Source of the DNA: Zygnema cylindricum | Taxonomy: Eukaryota > Streptophyta > Zygnematophyceae > Zygnematales > Zygnemataceae | Direction of reading: 5' to 3' | Length of the DNA stretch: 64,000 nucleotides | Assembly: GCA_037447655.1 (NCBI GenBank) | Contig: JBBHKE010001410.1 | Span: 124,001 to 188,000, forward strand | In this document: in pieces, positions 1-11,157 of the stretch | How positions within the stretch are numbered: the stretch's first letter is position 1 | Layout: each line of letters starts with the position of its first letter | Program-made: the position numbers and the translations under genes | Notes under the pieces: generated by a model | The model's input: the letters and a program-made list of their open reading frames with translations, nothing else | Database searches by the model: none | What the model was told of the DNA's origin: nothing

Positions 1-842
1 GAGTGGCACTTCCCTTTGCCTCTGCCATGCCAAACTTTTCAAGCATGTTCCCAATCGCTTCCCGCTGTGTTAGATAGATTATTATACGATCTCTATCCTT
101 TTCTACTTGAATTCCGAGAATATACTCTGCCTCCCCTAAATCTTTCATCTCAAATCTGGAATTCAAGGTTGTCTTTATTTTGTTAATCTCATTTATTGAC
201 TTACTTAGTAGCAGCAAATCATCTACATACACCGCAATGTAAATAATCCCATCTTCCCCTTCCATAACATAGAATGAACTAATCCTCACAAAGCCGCGAC
301 CAGTTAGAAACTCGTCTAGTTTCACATTCCACTGACGTGGAGCCTGCTTCAGTCCGTACAAGGATTTCAACAACTTATAGACCAGATTTTCTTTTCCGGT
401 CTCTGCATACATTTCAGGCTGCTTCATATAAATTACTTCCTTTAAATCTCCATGCAAGAAAGCCGTCTTAGCATCCATTTGATGTAATTCCATATCCTCA
501 ATGGCTGCGAAAGAACAAAATTCTGACAGTTGGAAACCGGACAACCTGTGAGAAAGTCTCCTCATAGTGAATTCCCTCCTTGTGACTATAACCTTTTGCA
601 ACAAGCATAGCCTTATATCTTTCAATTGAATTATCCGGATTCAGCTTAACTTTAAAAACCCACTTACAGCTAATGGCTTTTCGATCCGGCGGAAGCTCCA
701 CAAGCTCCCAAGTTTGAGCCTCCATCATAGATCCCATTTCGTCATTCGCCGTGGAGATCCATTGATCCTTTTCCGGGGCTGAAAAAAATTCTTGTATGGT
801 GACCGACTCCATAGTGGTTGCTGAAAATAGAGCATGCTCCAC
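1..842 (-). pseudogene. Copia reverse transcriptase, element 1a (partial, frameshifted)
   Basis: This region would copy element RNA into cDNA. Reading leftward, the N-terminal block ([22 protein letters not shown]) runs from 842 to about 500, where the frame shifts. It continues with HQMDAKTAFLHGDL (motif A Asp present), KSLYGLKQAPRQW, the catalytic YVDD box near 220-230 and LGEAEYILGIQ near 100-140. The frame is open from about 500 to the window edge, so the palm domain is better preserved than most copies here. RNase H is outside the window. Confidence 0.9.
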
Positions 843-875
843 CGGTTCACCTTGCAGCCTGCTGTTTTGCCTTTT

Positions 876-1860
876 TCACCCCGGAAAATTTGAGGCCTGA
901 AATGATGGATCCAAACGTGTCCGCCGAGGAGGAGTAAGAGGAGGAGGAGGAGGAAGAGGAGAGGACCAAGTAGGTTGTAGCGGTTGAACCACGTGAGTGG
1001 CCGGAGGATGTATAGGAGATGATCCTCCATCAATAGATGATGAAGAACTTGCCGAAGATTGAAGAGGAACATTTTCTAAAGTTACATATTCTTGAATTTT
1101 GGCATTCTTCTCAAAATTTGTCATGCCAAAAACATCAACTGATCGACTCTCATCCTTAACCTAAATATTTTTGGCAACCTGATGAGTTTTTATATCCATA
1201 TTGTATACTCTATAGCCTACGGAATCATCATCATATCCCATAAAATTCCAGGAACAGATTTCGGATGAAGCTTAGAAAGAGGAAGATTATCTAAAGTAAA
1301 GCATTTGCTACCAAAAACTCGTAAGTGACTCACATTGGGTTTCTTTCCGATCTACACTTCATAGGGTGTTTAATCTTTTACGGCTCTAGTTACTATTCTA
1401 TTACTAATATTAGATGCACAAGAGAAAGCTTCACCCCAAAATTTAAAATCTATCCCTTTATCTAGCATCATAGACTTCCATTCTCGGTTAAAGTCCGGTT
1501 TAATCTTTCCGGTAATCCATTTTGCTCCAAAGTATAGAGAATTGTAAATTGACGAGAAATGCCATTTTTTTTTAAATAATCAGAAAATGCATTAGAAATA
1601 TATTCTCCTCCGTTGTCGGACCAAAGGAAGAGAATCGGTTTCTTGTGAAGCTTTTCCGCCCAAAGTCGAATGTGCTTGAAGTGAGTAAACACTTCACTCT
1701 TCTCTTTCATAAAGTAAACTTTGCTGTATCGGAAGAAATCATCCGTAAAAGTAACCAAAACCGGTTGCCACTAAGGGACAGAACTTTTGACGGTCCCCAC
1801 ACATCCGAATGAATTATTTGCAGCAAATCCGTGGCCAGGTTATCCGCGGTCTGAGGTAGG
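876..1860 (-). pseudogene. Copia integrase and Pro-rich linker, element 1a
   Basis: The integrase would insert cDNA into chromosomes. The three acidic catalytic positions are all present: Asp in VTFTDDFF, Asp in LWSDNGGEY and Glu in the LEQNGLPERLNRT block (1468-1758). The C-terminal part (about 1150-1467) is broken by stops. Before reverse transcriptase comes a Ser/Pro-rich linker (876-1124) with a run of prolines, typical of the copia integrase-RT junction. Stops and frame changes on both sides make it inactive. Confidence 0.85.
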
Positions 1861-1868
1861 GGCAGCTT

Positions 1869-2600
1869 CTAAAGCTTGCCGAAAGCACAACCATCACATA
1901 CATGAGAATCTTTTTGTCCTAGTTTGACACCATCTATCATATTTTGCTTTACCATTTTGTCAAGCCTTTCATGATGAACATGATCGAGTCTCTTATGCCA
2001 TAAAACATTTTTTGGAAGGACACTGGGGTATGCAAAGTCAATTTCATTAGCCAAGTCCATACGGTATAACAAGTTTGGGCCTCTAGTTCATACTAAGGCT
2101 ACTCTCCCATCTTTGCTTACTACCTTTTTCCCATTCTTTTGTAAAATTTCAAATCCTTTCATTTCAGCTACCGAAGTGGAATTTTGTTTTTTCTTAAATT
2201 TTGGGATATAGAGAACATCGTGTAAGGTTCTCTTTACAATCTGAACATTGATGTCACATGCTAACTCCACGCTTCCCTTCGCTGTAGCTTCCACACCGCT
2301 ATCATCCGCGTAATAAATTCGACAAGTGGGAATAGGAGTAAGGGATTTGAAGTAAGCCCGGTTGCCGCACATGTGGGAAGAGCACCCGGAATCCATGATC
2401 CACCCGTTCTCTTGAGGTCCCTCCATGAGATCTTTCGTAAGAGCAAAGAATTCATCCTCATCCGATTCGGAAATCTGACCACATCGTTCTTTTCTTTCGC
2501 CGGATTATCTTGTTTCATCTCATCGATTGCAAGGAAAGCCGCATTTTTAACCGGCAGTTTTGATGCCTGAAATTGTTGTGATGAATCCTCCAATCACACC
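1869..2600 (-). pseudogene. Copia protease and GAG-pre-integrase, element 1a
   Basis: The aspartic protease active site reads WIMDSGCSSHM (near 2370-2400), with D-S-G intact. Conserved protease blocks follow (RTLHDVLYIPKF), then the GAG-pre-integrase zinc block LWHKRLDHVHHERLDKM near 1960-2000 with CDGCAFGKL at its end. A frame break lies between protease and pre-integrase near 2075. 2430-2624 should encode the end of gag but has several stops and no recognisable zinc knuckle. Confidence 0.85.
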
Positions 2601-2624
2601 TTCCATCCCGCACGATAAATTCTT

Positions 2625-2634
2625 NNNNNNNNNN
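2625..2634. other. Assembly gap (10 N)
   Basis: Ten Ns of unknown true size. The protease domain occurs on both sides (2088-2426 and 2649-3203) in divergent versions, so the gap joins two different copia elements. Confidence 0.99.
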
Positions 2635-2648
2635 TCTCTCTGTTACTG

Positions 2649-3240
2649 CTATTTTTCTAGCTTACTAACAACCTGTCTCCCCCCTTTAAGGGTGACCTCA
2701 AATTCCTTACTCTCTACTAAAGACGTAGAAAAGAGATTCTTTTTAAAATCTGGAACATGTAAAATATTGTGGAGAGTTCTTTCTACAAACTTTCCCCCCA
2801 CATCTATCATTATAGATACATCCCCGCGGGTCGATGAGTGGACACTCATGCCACAGGCATAATAGATATTTTTCGGAGGTGTTTGCTTTAAATTTGTAAA
2901 AATGGCTTTGTCTCTGCACATGTGGGCCGATGCCCTGGTGTCCATGATCCATCCACCATCTTTGGGACCCTCCATTGCTGCCGCCATAGCAAATAACTCT
3001 GCATCCTCTTCATCATTGAAGCTCAGAGATAAGTCTACATCATCTGCAAAGGTAGAAAAAATTGCATTTCCTCGTGATGGATTGCCAGAAAAGCCTTGGT
3101 GAAACTGGCTTTGTTGCCATCTAGGCCTGTATAAACCAATTTTAGTTGCCTTTTCTAATTTTGGAGAGTACTCATAACCATGTCCTTTCTCATAACAGTA
3201 CAAACAAGCGTTAGAAGACTGCCTATTTGGCCTCTGACGA
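2649..3240 (-). pseudogene. Copia nucleocapsid knuckle and protease, element 1b
   Basis: The CCHC knuckle reads CLYCYEKGHGYEYS near 3175-3215, so the last zinc Cys is Ser. The protease site reads WIMDTRASAHMC, with Arg where the invariant Gly of D-T/S-G belongs; element C has the same D-T-R, so the substitution predates this copy. The downstream block RTLHNILHVPDFKKNLFSTS is well kept. Translation ends near the N gap. Zinc binding and proteolysis are probably both impaired. Confidence 0.8.
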
Positions 3241-3242
3241 CC

Positions 3243-3980
3243 CTAATTAAACTCGTTCTGATTGTGATAAAACAGGTTTTTAGTTTGGTTGAATGGGTTT
3301 CTGTTCTGATTAAACTGATTTATTTTTTCAAAGTCTGTACTGAAAGCCTTTACTTTCTTTTCACCATCAAAGACCTTACTTGTAGACTCTTCCACTAGTA
3401 TAAGATTGTAAGCTAACAGAAAGGTCCAGCTAGACTTATTTTGCCTTTTGAAAGATGTAGGCACTCCCTTCATATGACTAGGGAGACCTCTAATAAGTAA
3501 AACAGCTTGCTGGAACTTTGGAAAAGTTCCACCAACTAAAGAGTGTGCGTCAATGAGTTCCCTAAACTTATCACGATACTCAGTCATAGATCCCCCCGAG
3601 TATTTGTAGTCCCAGATCCGGCCAGCAACCAGAAGCTCCTCGTGGACGTTCGCCTTTTCTTGGGAAGTTTTCAGTAAAGTCCAAATCTCGCTCGCCCTTT
3701 TTATCTTGAGCCGAGACATAACCAAACTCTCTAAGATACAAAGAATCAAATTGTTTCGAGCGAGAGAGTTCTTCTTAGCCCAGCTCCGATCCGTTTCAGC
3801 AAGAGATCCATCCAAGACCCCCATCAAGTCAGCAGTTTCAAAAGATGATTTAACCATAGCTACCCAGTATGAATACTTCTGGCCATTAAAAATAGGAATT
3901 CTTGATGAAAGGCCCATAACCTTTTGTTCCACAACCACAGTTGCACGTGAAGGTCCACCAGTAGTAGTGGATGTAGACAT
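3243..3980 (-). pseudogene. Copia gag, element 1b
   Basis: Gag coats element RNA to form virus-like particles. I chose the ATG at 3980 (MSTSTTT) because it matches the C-element start; an in-frame ATG also lies at 3992. It falls inside the LTR, 58 bases before its end. The frame is open for about 245 codons through the gag core (YSYWVAMVKSSFE, AGRIWDYKYSGGSM). The GGTTATGGGCC at 3911-3921 is both primer-binding site and codons for K-V-M-G. Stops separate it from the knuckle. Confidence 0.82.
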
Positions 3981-4917
3981 AGACTTCAGCAAAAGCTACC
4001 AGAAATCCTATCAAACAACCAACTTTGATATAACATACAAAGTGCTCACAGTTTCCAACTATCACCAAAATCCACAATAACACAGTATCACATGCAGTCT
4101 GCAAATTCCCAAAATTAAAGCCTAATTGAACCAGTATACCATAAGAAACAACACTTGGAAGTTTCCCAAAAACTGTCCCTTAGAGAGTTATATCTCAACA
4201 GTGGATTATTACAATTTTGGCTAAGTCCTAACTTTATGCTCACAAAGAGTATTTAGTGAAAACTAACTAATCCGATGTCTACACCTAGAATAGCAGTACT
4301 GTACTACACTACGACAAGGTACCGAATCAATACACTATTTGTACTGTGAGTACGTCCAAAACCTATTTGACTACTAAACAAAAATATACTTAGTGGAACA
4401 CTACATTCTAATTTGGTAAGTTAAAACAATTGTGTTTCATATATGCAAATAGATTCCCGTACACTAGTGTTCAAGGTGCTTAGTCAGTAGTGGATGCTAG
4501 CGTCCAGCCGACTGTTGATGAAGTGCTCCAAGTCCCCTGAGATCGTACAAAGTGATGAGTCATTTGTGGTCCCACGTGAATCTCGTCCTTCACTCGATTC
4601 ACATCTACGGTTTTCGTTGAATGTTGTACCACTATCTTCGCGGACAATCAGTTGAGTCTCCGTTAGTCTGATTGTTCAACAGTATTCGTTCAATGTGTGA
4701 CGCGTGGTAAAGTGTGTCGGCGCTTTCCCGAAAAACTCGTATGATGTTCATTTTTTGACGTGTGTCCCTGCAAAAGTACAATACACTCAAAAGTATTACT
4801 GCTACTGTCACACTAAATGAGGTAAGTATTACAACTTACCTAGACCAAAAATATTCTAAGTACTTGGTCTCTCCTCACATCTCTGTTTACCGGGTATTAA
4901 GATTTCTTATTTCAACA
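3922..4917 (-). repeat. 5' LTR of copia 1b
   Basis: About 996 bases from TGTTGAAAT (minus strand, ending 4917) to the primer-binding site at 3921. The 3' end reads AACAAAA rather than the CA expected. Its boundary is inferred from the primer site on one side and the switch to D-family gag on the other. The partner LTR is outside the window. Confidence 0.6.
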
Positions 4918-4999
4918 CAAAGCCCCTGTCACCATGGCTTTCCAATAGATAAATCCAGATCCATTGAAGATGGGCACCTTAGAGGGTGGGCCCATAACT
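4918..4999 (-). pseudogene. D-family gag start and primer-binding site (element D2 stub)
   Basis: On the minus strand AGTTATGGGCCCACC (4985-4999) follows the LTR end directly, then codons for the conserved S-R-V-P-I-F segment. The gag frame was opened by an ATG just inside the LTR, but one base is missing between the ATG and the primer site relative to other copies. The stub is cut at 4917 by element 1b. It lies downstream of a LTR that also ends D1, so two D copies share one LTR. Confidence 0.75.
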
Positions 5000-5982
5000 T
5001 GCAATTAAGTGTCCCCATTGGACTACAGAATTCAAGAAGCCTTTATGAAATTTTTAACTAACCCGATTTCAACCAGAACAACTGCTTCTCTAGCAGACAA
5101 GTTGACAATTTGACTATACCCTTGTGTAGTCTAGACTTTCTAGAGTTTGTAGCAAAAAAAAATCACTAAAAACTGCCAACCAGCTGATTAGTTATGAGGT
5201 GTCAAAATGCCAATTTATACAAAATCTCTAACAGAGAGGTGGCTGTCGGTTCAAAATTGCTAAGTCCTATCCCCTCTCACAATCCCTATCTACTTTAGTA
5301 CGAACCAATCAAATAATTATACACTATAGAAAGGAACTACCGTCGATGTCTTTTTATGTACGGCATGTGTAAGACAAGGCCATTGAGTGGACGCGTGTCA
5401 ACATTCCACTCACAATTCTCGCAAGCAAATGTTATCCCTTCACGTGGTGCCAATTCATGCCACGTCCAAAAAAGCCTAAGTGACCATTCCGGAATCACGG
5501 CGGCGTTAGAAGCCGTTGGATCAAATCCAATATTAAATGTTAACCGTCGAAACAAATGTCCAATTCATTTGTTTCGTGCGGGATCACATTGTACTGCACG
5601 TTAATTAATTATATGTTCCCTCATTCATAATTGAATTATTCGGTTTCAAGATTGTAACACAGTTGAAGTATTTATTAAACCTTATGTAACATAACAAACT
5701 TCTACGACAAACAGGTTAGAGCTAACAACTGCGCCTCGCTCTATCGATCACAGGTTCGAGTCCTACCGAACTTAACCTTTTGTTGAGAGTGACTTATGTC
5801 ACTCTTTAGTCGTGCGTATGAAGCTGAGGCAGCCATGGCTCCACTATTCACTCCCCTTCAGTGATTACAATAAGTATAGGGGATAGAGGAAAGTGGTGGA
5901 GGTAGACATCCTACTCTTTTTCTTCTTTTTCACTAAGCTATTCAGACCTAAAAAATACTCTATAAATCTAGTGATTCTAGCA
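5000..5982 (-). repeat. D-family LTR (3' LTR of D1, 5' LTR of D2)
   Basis: 983 bases, from TGCTAGAATC (minus strand, ending 5982) just after the purine tract at 5983-5990, to the CA before the primer site. D1 RNase H lies on its upstream side and a D gag start on its downstream side. It aligns over several hundred bases with the partial LTR at 17307-17707 and with 59154-60168. It contains a tRNA-like module on the opposite strand. Confidence 0.82.
5703..5779 (+). other. tRNA-like module, antisense within the D LTR
   Basis: A-box-like TTAGAGCTAAC and B-box-like GGTTCGAGTCC occur about 40 bases apart, the layout of a pol III internal promoter in a tRNA gene. It reads opposite to the element. 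Pairing is imperfect and no clean cloverleaf forms, so this is a tRNA-derived relic, not a working tRNA gene. Confidence 0.55.
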
Positions 5983-6258
5983 CTCCCTTTATTTTCTAGT
6001 CTTATTTTAACTTTTCTTTCAATCCACATTTTTCTCTACAATATTTTAACTTGGGAGAGGGCACAGGTTTGGTCATCATGTCAGCCACCATTTCTTCATC
6101 ATGCTTATACACAAGATTCACAATTTTATTTTCAACTTTTCCCCTCACGAAGCTCAAACTTATGTCCATATGCTTAGCTTTGAAATGATTTTTTGGATTG
6201 GCTGCAATTTCAATGGCAACCCGATTATCACAAAAAACTTCATGCGCTCCCTCCTTCA
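5983..6258 (-). pseudogene. Copia RNase H C-terminal part, element D1
   Basis: Codes for the end of the D1 polyprotein: VFCDNRVAIEIAAN (catalytic Asp in FCDN), HFKAKHMDISLSFVR, ADMMTKPVPSPKL, stop near 6002, then a purine-rich tract before the LTR. The upstream part resumes at 12164 after the C-element insertion: codons at the junction read GYMK then EGAHEVF, so removing C restores the frame. Confidence 0.88.
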
Positions 6259-7079
6259 TGTTGATTTTGGAAAGCTTTAAGTCTCAGTAAATTAGTGTGA
6301 CGACATAAAGGTAGTAATCTGTGACCTAAGTTCACAAGGACATCACTTGAGTGTAATACAGGACAACGCTGCTGCTATGCAGACAGAGCAGCGAAGCCAG
6401 CAGATGCTATGCAGACAGAGCAGCGCAGCAGCGAAGCTGCGACACAGACAAGACAAACGCAGCTTCGGTTACTTTAGATATGATCCGTAGAGACAACGCA
6501 ATTGTTATTATCTTAGATGTGATTCGGTACACGACAACGCAGCTGCGATTAATATAAATCAAGTCAACGGACGAGATTCATAAGAGTATCACAAGTGACT
6601 TAGCCAAAAAGTATTTGTACAAGCACTTAATATAGATTCTGAGTAATATTGACTGTACGATGATAGATTGGGTTGGCAAGATTATGAACACGTAGATCTC
6701 AGTAGATGGGTTGATTGTGGACGTTCCTCTCAGGTGCACTTGTACCGGCGGTAGAACACCAAGAGTAAAAGACTTAGGACTTAGAGCATTTTATGTATCC
6801 AAACTTCCAAGAAGTAAATTGCAAATAGTTTTTGGGAAACTTTTGAGTATTATATCTTGAGTGTTGTCGAGGGAATTGTGCTGAAACTTTGCAGGTTGTC
6901 AATGTTTATGCTACTCTATATTCTGAAAGATTTTTGTGAGGTTTGGATGCTTATATAAGATTTGGTGAGCACTGTAAAACAACTGTGTGATAGGATTCTT
7001 GATAGCTTCTGAAGTGTATCATGTCTACTTCTACTACTACTGCTGCTCCTCCACCTGCACCAGTGGTTATAGCACAACA
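6259..7079 (+). repeat. 5' LTR of element C
   Basis: 821 bases from TGTTGATTTTGG to ACAACA. It holds a GCAGC-rich block (about 6360-6480) with tandem copies of a roughly 33-base unit, and its last 59 bases encode the first residues of gag (ATG at 7021). Unlike the A, B and D LTRs it has no tRNA-like module. Confidence 0.92.
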
Positions 7080-7951
7080 GGTTATGGGTCTTTCATCGAG
7101 AATTCTTGTCTTTTCCGGGGAAAAGTATGTTTACTGGGCGGATATGGTGGAGACACATTTTGAGAATGTCAATCTTTTGGACATATTATATGGTTCGCTA
7201 GATGAATCTGATCCGTCATGGTCTAAGAAAAATACGCAAGCTCGCTCTATTCTGAAATTGTGTATATCTGAGGACTTAGCTATGTCTCGGATAAAAATGA
7301 AAAAAGTAATTGATATGTGGAAATCTCTTAAAACTGATTATGAAAAAGCTAATGTCCAAGAAGAGCTCTTTTTGGCTGGAAGAATTTGGGACTATAAATA
7401 CACTGGCAGTACAATGGCTGAATATTCTAACAAGTTTTGCATCTTTGTAGATGCACATGCTTGCGCTGGTGAGGAGTTTCCTCAGTTTCAACAGGTAGCA
7501 TTGCTCATGCGGGGTCTCCCTCGTAGTATGAAAGGAGCATCTGATATGCTCAAACAGAAAAAGATAAAGCTTGTACTTTACAGTTAGGTATCAATATTTT
7601 ACTACAGGAGGAAGCTACATCTAATATTCTCAATGTTGAGCAGTTAGAGGCTTTTAATTCAGACTTTGGAGGAAACGACAGTTTACTTAGCAAAAAGTTA
7701 AGTTTAATCAACTCAGAATGTTTAATCAGGGTGGAAATAGACAATCCAACATTGCATGTTTTTATTGTAGTGAGAGGGGTCATGGAAACAAATTTTGTCC
7801 TAAGCTTAAAAAAGCTAACGATACAGGTTTATACAGGCGAGGGTGGCAACAAAGTCAGTTTTACAAAAACTTCACGGGGCCTCCACCTCGTGGAAATGCA
7901 CTGTTTTCAGCCTCTTTATCACTCGAAGACAAGACTCTGACACTTTCTTAG
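7021..7951 (+). pseudogene. Copia gag with CCHC knuckle, element C
   Basis: The ATG at 7021 is inside the 5' LTR. The frame is open to 7587 (188 codons) through a gag core with YWADMVETHFE and AGRIWDYKYTG, then shifts. The nucleocapsid part (7718-7951) has an intact CX2CX4HX4C knuckle, CFYCSERGHGNKFC. A stop at 7949 precedes the protease. The start fits because the same ATG and codons occur in the 3' LTR and in element 1b. Confidence 0.88.
7080..7088 (+). other. Primer-binding site of element C, inside gag
   Basis: GGTTATGGG follows the LTR end with no spacer. It fits the first 9 bases of the 15-base site in A, B and D elements and codes for V-M-G of gag. The next bases (TCT) break the match, so pairing would be weak now. 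Confidence 0.65.
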
Positions 7952-8650
7952 GAAGATGACACGGATCTCTTTGCTATGGCGGCAACGATGGAGGGTGCGA
8001 AGGACCTTGGATGGATAATGGATACTAGAGCGTCAGCCCACATGTGGTGGAACAAAGCCATCTTCAAAAATCTGTGAACAATGCCGGAGAAAAACATTTA
8101 TTATACCTGTGGAATGAGTGTTCAGACTTGTGCTGTGGGTGATGTGTCTTTGCTAGTGGATGTGGAAGGCAAAGAAACTAAAAGAACTCTTCACAAAGTC
8201 TTCTTTGTGCCTGACTTTAAGAAAAACCGGTTTTCTACGTCGTTGGTAGAGAGTAAAGGCTTTGAGGTTAATTTGAAAAATGGTAGGCAGATTGTTAGCA
8301 AAAATGGCAAAGTCACACTTACAGGTACTAGAGATAATAACAAGATGTACCGAATGGATATGGCTAATACGACGGAGAATGATGTTTTGTACTCGGTTTT
8401 TTTGCATTCAGATGAGTTGTGGCATAAAAGATTAGGCCATGTAAACTATGATAGTTTGAGAAAAATGGTACTTGGTGGGAAAATAGATGGTGTATTAATC
8501 ACAAATCAGCCTCAAAACATGTGATGGCTACGCTTTAGGCAAAATCTACAAACTACCATTTCCTAAAGAGTCTGAGCATCGGTCAACAAAACTTTTACAA
8601 CAAATTCACTCGGATGTTTTTGGTCTTGCGAAGGTTCCATTTGCCGAGGG
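7952..8650 (+). pseudogene. Copia protease and GAG-pre-integrase, element C
   Basis: Protease reads GWIMDTRASAHMWW near 8010-8050, so the D-T/S-G Gly is Arg and the Cys after HM is Trp. A stop follows at about 8076. The frame 8081-8524 carries the rest of protease (RTLHKVFFVPDFKKNRFSTS) and the pre-integrase block LWHKRLGHVNYDSLRKM. A stop at 8524 cuts the CDGYALGK zinc end. It belongs to one polyprotein with the gag upstream. Confidence 0.85.
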
Positions 8651-8651
8651 G

Positions 8652-9170
8652 ATGAAATATATGGTCACTTTTACAGATGATTTCTCCAGATTTACAAAAG
8701 TTTACTTCATGAAGGAAAAGAGTGAAGTGTGTGGTCACTTCAAACACTATAAAGCATGGGTTGAAAAACTTCATAATTTACCTATTTTTCAGCTCAGATC
8801 AGACAATGGTGGTGAATATACATCAAAAGAGTTTGAAACCTTTTTACTCGAGGAAGGTATAAGTCATCTGTTGACTATTCCATATTCACTGGAACAAAAT
8901 GGGGTGTCGGAGAGATATAATAGAACTCTCACAAGGAGCTCTAGGTCGATGCTCGTAGATAAAAATGTGGATCCGAAATTTTGGGCTGAGGCACTAAATT
9001 ATGCAGTTTATATTAAGAATAAGATATGATCAAGATCAGAAGACTCTACTATTTATAAGATCTGGACAGGAAGCAAACCAGATGTTAGCCATTTCAAAGT
9101 CTTTGGTAGTCAATGCTTTATCTTAGATACGTCTTCAGACAGATGGAAAATAGAACCGTAGGGATTACCG
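8652..9170 (+). pseudogene. Copia integrase core, element C
   Basis: All three catalytic acids are present: VTFTDDFSRF, LRSDNGGEY, LEQNGVSERYNRT. The frame is open from 8652 to 9029 (YIKNKI, then TGA); the downstream WTGRKPDVSHFKVFGS block (about 9060-9130) is in another frame with a further stop near 9161. The core is recognisable but the protein could not be made whole. Confidence 0.88.
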
Positions 9171-9176
9171 GGTATT

Positions 9177-10220
9177 TTGTTGGGATATGATGATCACTCT
9201 AAAGGTTACAAAGTCTTTGTATTTGAGAAACAAAAAATAATTGTAGCAAGGAATATCATTGTCAAAGATGATCTAGACTCGATAGATTTATTTATAATGA
9301 CAAAGCAACATAAGCAGCAAAAAGTACAGGAGTATGTCATTTTAGATTGCATGCAAGAAATTGTCCCGCAGGTGCAACTTTCTCCGGTGGTGACTCTAGA
9401 GTCAGGCTCTCTCCAAATTCCTCAACAAGTTCAGTTCCACCCAGACCAACAGCAGTCAATACACGGATAGCAACCAGCGCAATCAGCGCAATGCGCGGCA
9501 TCCGACGATCTCAGCCTCAAAATTTCCGAGGGGGAGAAGATCCAGCAGCCACCTGCTAGCAAGCCCTCACTTTGCTTACTCGGTAGCCTCATGGGAGCCC
9601 TTGACCAACCAAGAGGCCTTCTCATCACCAAAAAAGAATCACTAGATCGAGGCAGCAAATGACGAAATGAAGTCGATCATGGAGGCTCAAACATTGGAGC
9701 TAATAGAACTTCCTCCGGACCGAAAAGCGATCAACAACAAATATGTATTCAAGGTGAAGTTAAATCCCGATAACACCATTGAACGATAAAAGGCCAGACT
9801 TGTGGCGAAGGGTTATAATCAAAAGGAAGGATCAATTTTAAAGAAATATTCTCTTCGGTTGTAATATTTCCAACAGTTATGATTTTGTTGTCCCTAGCTG
9901 CTATAGAGGATATGGAAATACATCAGATGGATGTAAACAACGCATTTTTGCATGGAGAACTAAAGGAGACTATTTACATCCAACATCCTAAAAAATATGC
10001 AGAACCTGGAAAAGAGCACTTAGTATGCAAGTTGCTAAAATCTTTGTATGGCCTAAAACAGGCACCTTGGCAATGGAATCTGGAGCTTGATGAATTCTTA
10101 ACTAGCCTGGGATTTCAGAGGATAAGTTCTACGTTCTAAAAGGTGAAAATGGGATAATGTATATAGCGGTGTAGGTAGATGATTTACTATTAATTAGCAA
10201 ATCAAAGGCTGAAATTAACA
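9177..10220 (+). pseudogene. Copia linker and reverse transcriptase, element C
   Basis: 9177-9470 is the integrase tail and linker (MLGYDDHSKGYKVF). Reverse transcriptase starts near 9655 (DEMKSIMEAQT, then [12 protein letters not shown], broken by a stop at 9787). 9879-10139 carries MDVNNAFLHGELKE (motif A Asp present) and KSLYGLKQAPWQW. The YVDD box reads V-stop-V-D-D near 10165-10180: its Tyr codon is TAG. Reverse transcriptase is dead. Confidence 0.88.
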
Positions 10221-10221
10221 A

Positions 10222-11157
10222 ATGATAACTGCTTTAAACTCTCGATTCGAGATTAATGATCTCGGTGAGGCAAAATATATTTTGGGTATTCAAATAGAGA
10301 GGGATAGAAATAAGAAAGTAATAAAATTGCCTCAAAAAGAGGTTATTGGAAACATGTTATATGAGTACGGAATGCGGGGGGCAAAAGGATGTCTAACTCT
10401 AGTGGAATTTCGGCAAAAGCTAAAGGGAGAAGAGACCGAACCAGGTGTCATTATTAGCGAGTATTTAGAGTCAAGGGAGAATAATTATATGACACAAATA
10501 CCTTACAGACATATAGTGGGAAGCTTAATATATTTCATGAACTGTACCCGTCTTGACATTGTTGCAGCAGTCGAGGTACTGAGCAAGAGACTAAAGAATC
10601 CAAGAAAATATGATTTTGATGCAGCAAGGAGAGTCTTAAGATATTTGGCAAGAACAAAAGACCTCAAACTCACACTAGGCGGAGGAGAAGTGAAGTTGGA
10701 AACGTGGAGTGATGCAAGCTATGGCGACATGCCAAGCCGGAAATCCACCACGGGATTCGTTTTGCAAATTGGGAACGGAACGTGCTGCTGGAGCAGCAAA
10801 CTTCAAAAGGTTACAGCGCAGTCGACAATGGAGTCAAGATATATGGCAGCAAGCTTAGCCCTCAAAGAACTCTTATGGGTAAAATCCATGTTGCAAGAAT
10901 TATGATACATGCAGGTTGGGCCGTAGGTGATCTGGTGTGATAACGAGGCTGCCATTTCCATTGCCTCTAACCCAATTCATCAATTCAAGAGTAAGCACAT
11001 GGATGTGCGATTACACTTTGTAAGAGAAAAAGTGTTCTCTAAGGCTATCAAATTATGTTATCTGCCAGACGCAAGAATGGTTGGTGATATGCTTACTAAA
11101 GCTCTTCTTGCTCCCAAGCTAAAGTATAGTAGGGATGCAATAAGATTGGGTGAATAG
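10222..11157 (+). pseudogene. Copia RT connection and RNase H, element C
   Basis: The frame 10222-10905 runs from LGEAKYILGIQIERDR through PYRHIVGSLIYFMNCTR to RNase H blocks ETWSDASYGD and AQSTMESRYMA. The middle acid is usually in AEYMA and here the segment reads SRYMA. After a stop at 10903, 10927-11157 continues with IWCDNEAAISIAS and VGDMLTKAL and ends near 11157. Stops and substitutions point to decay. Confidence 0.88.

Larger units (their letters stand above)
1..2624 (-). mobile_element. Ty1/copia element 1a, 3'-truncated by the window edge
   Basis: On the minus strand the order is protease, GAG-pre-integrase, integrase, linker, reverse transcriptase, the Ty1/copia order. RNase H and the 3' LTR would lie left of position 1. 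The right end is the 10-N gap at 2625, beyond which a different element begins with its own protease domain, so 1a and 1b are not one element. Several frame breaks make it a pseudoelement. No LTR of 1a is visible. Confidence 0.9.
2635..4917 (-). mobile_element. Ty1/copia element 1b, 5' half (LTR, gag, protease)
   Basis: A minus-strand 5' LTR (4917 to 3922) is followed by a primer-binding site, gag and the protease start, cut by the gap at 2634. Gag resembles that of element C (both start MSTSTTT and share VMGLSSR), but the LTR is different. On the right the LTR start (TGTTGAAAT on the minus strand, ending at 4917) abuts D-family gag sequence, with CAAAG (4918-4922) as the likely target duplication; the partner copy is not visible. 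Confidence 0.8.

Noticed and set aside
6360-6480. A GCAGC-rich tandem array as CRISPR or satellite
   Set aside because: It is a short imperfect repeat inside the C LTR, present in both LTR copies, with no spacer-repeat structure.
7080-7100. A standard plant copia primer site (TGGTATCAGAGC)
   Set aside because: I looked for it after each LTR end and did not find it; the GGTTATGGG form fits instead.
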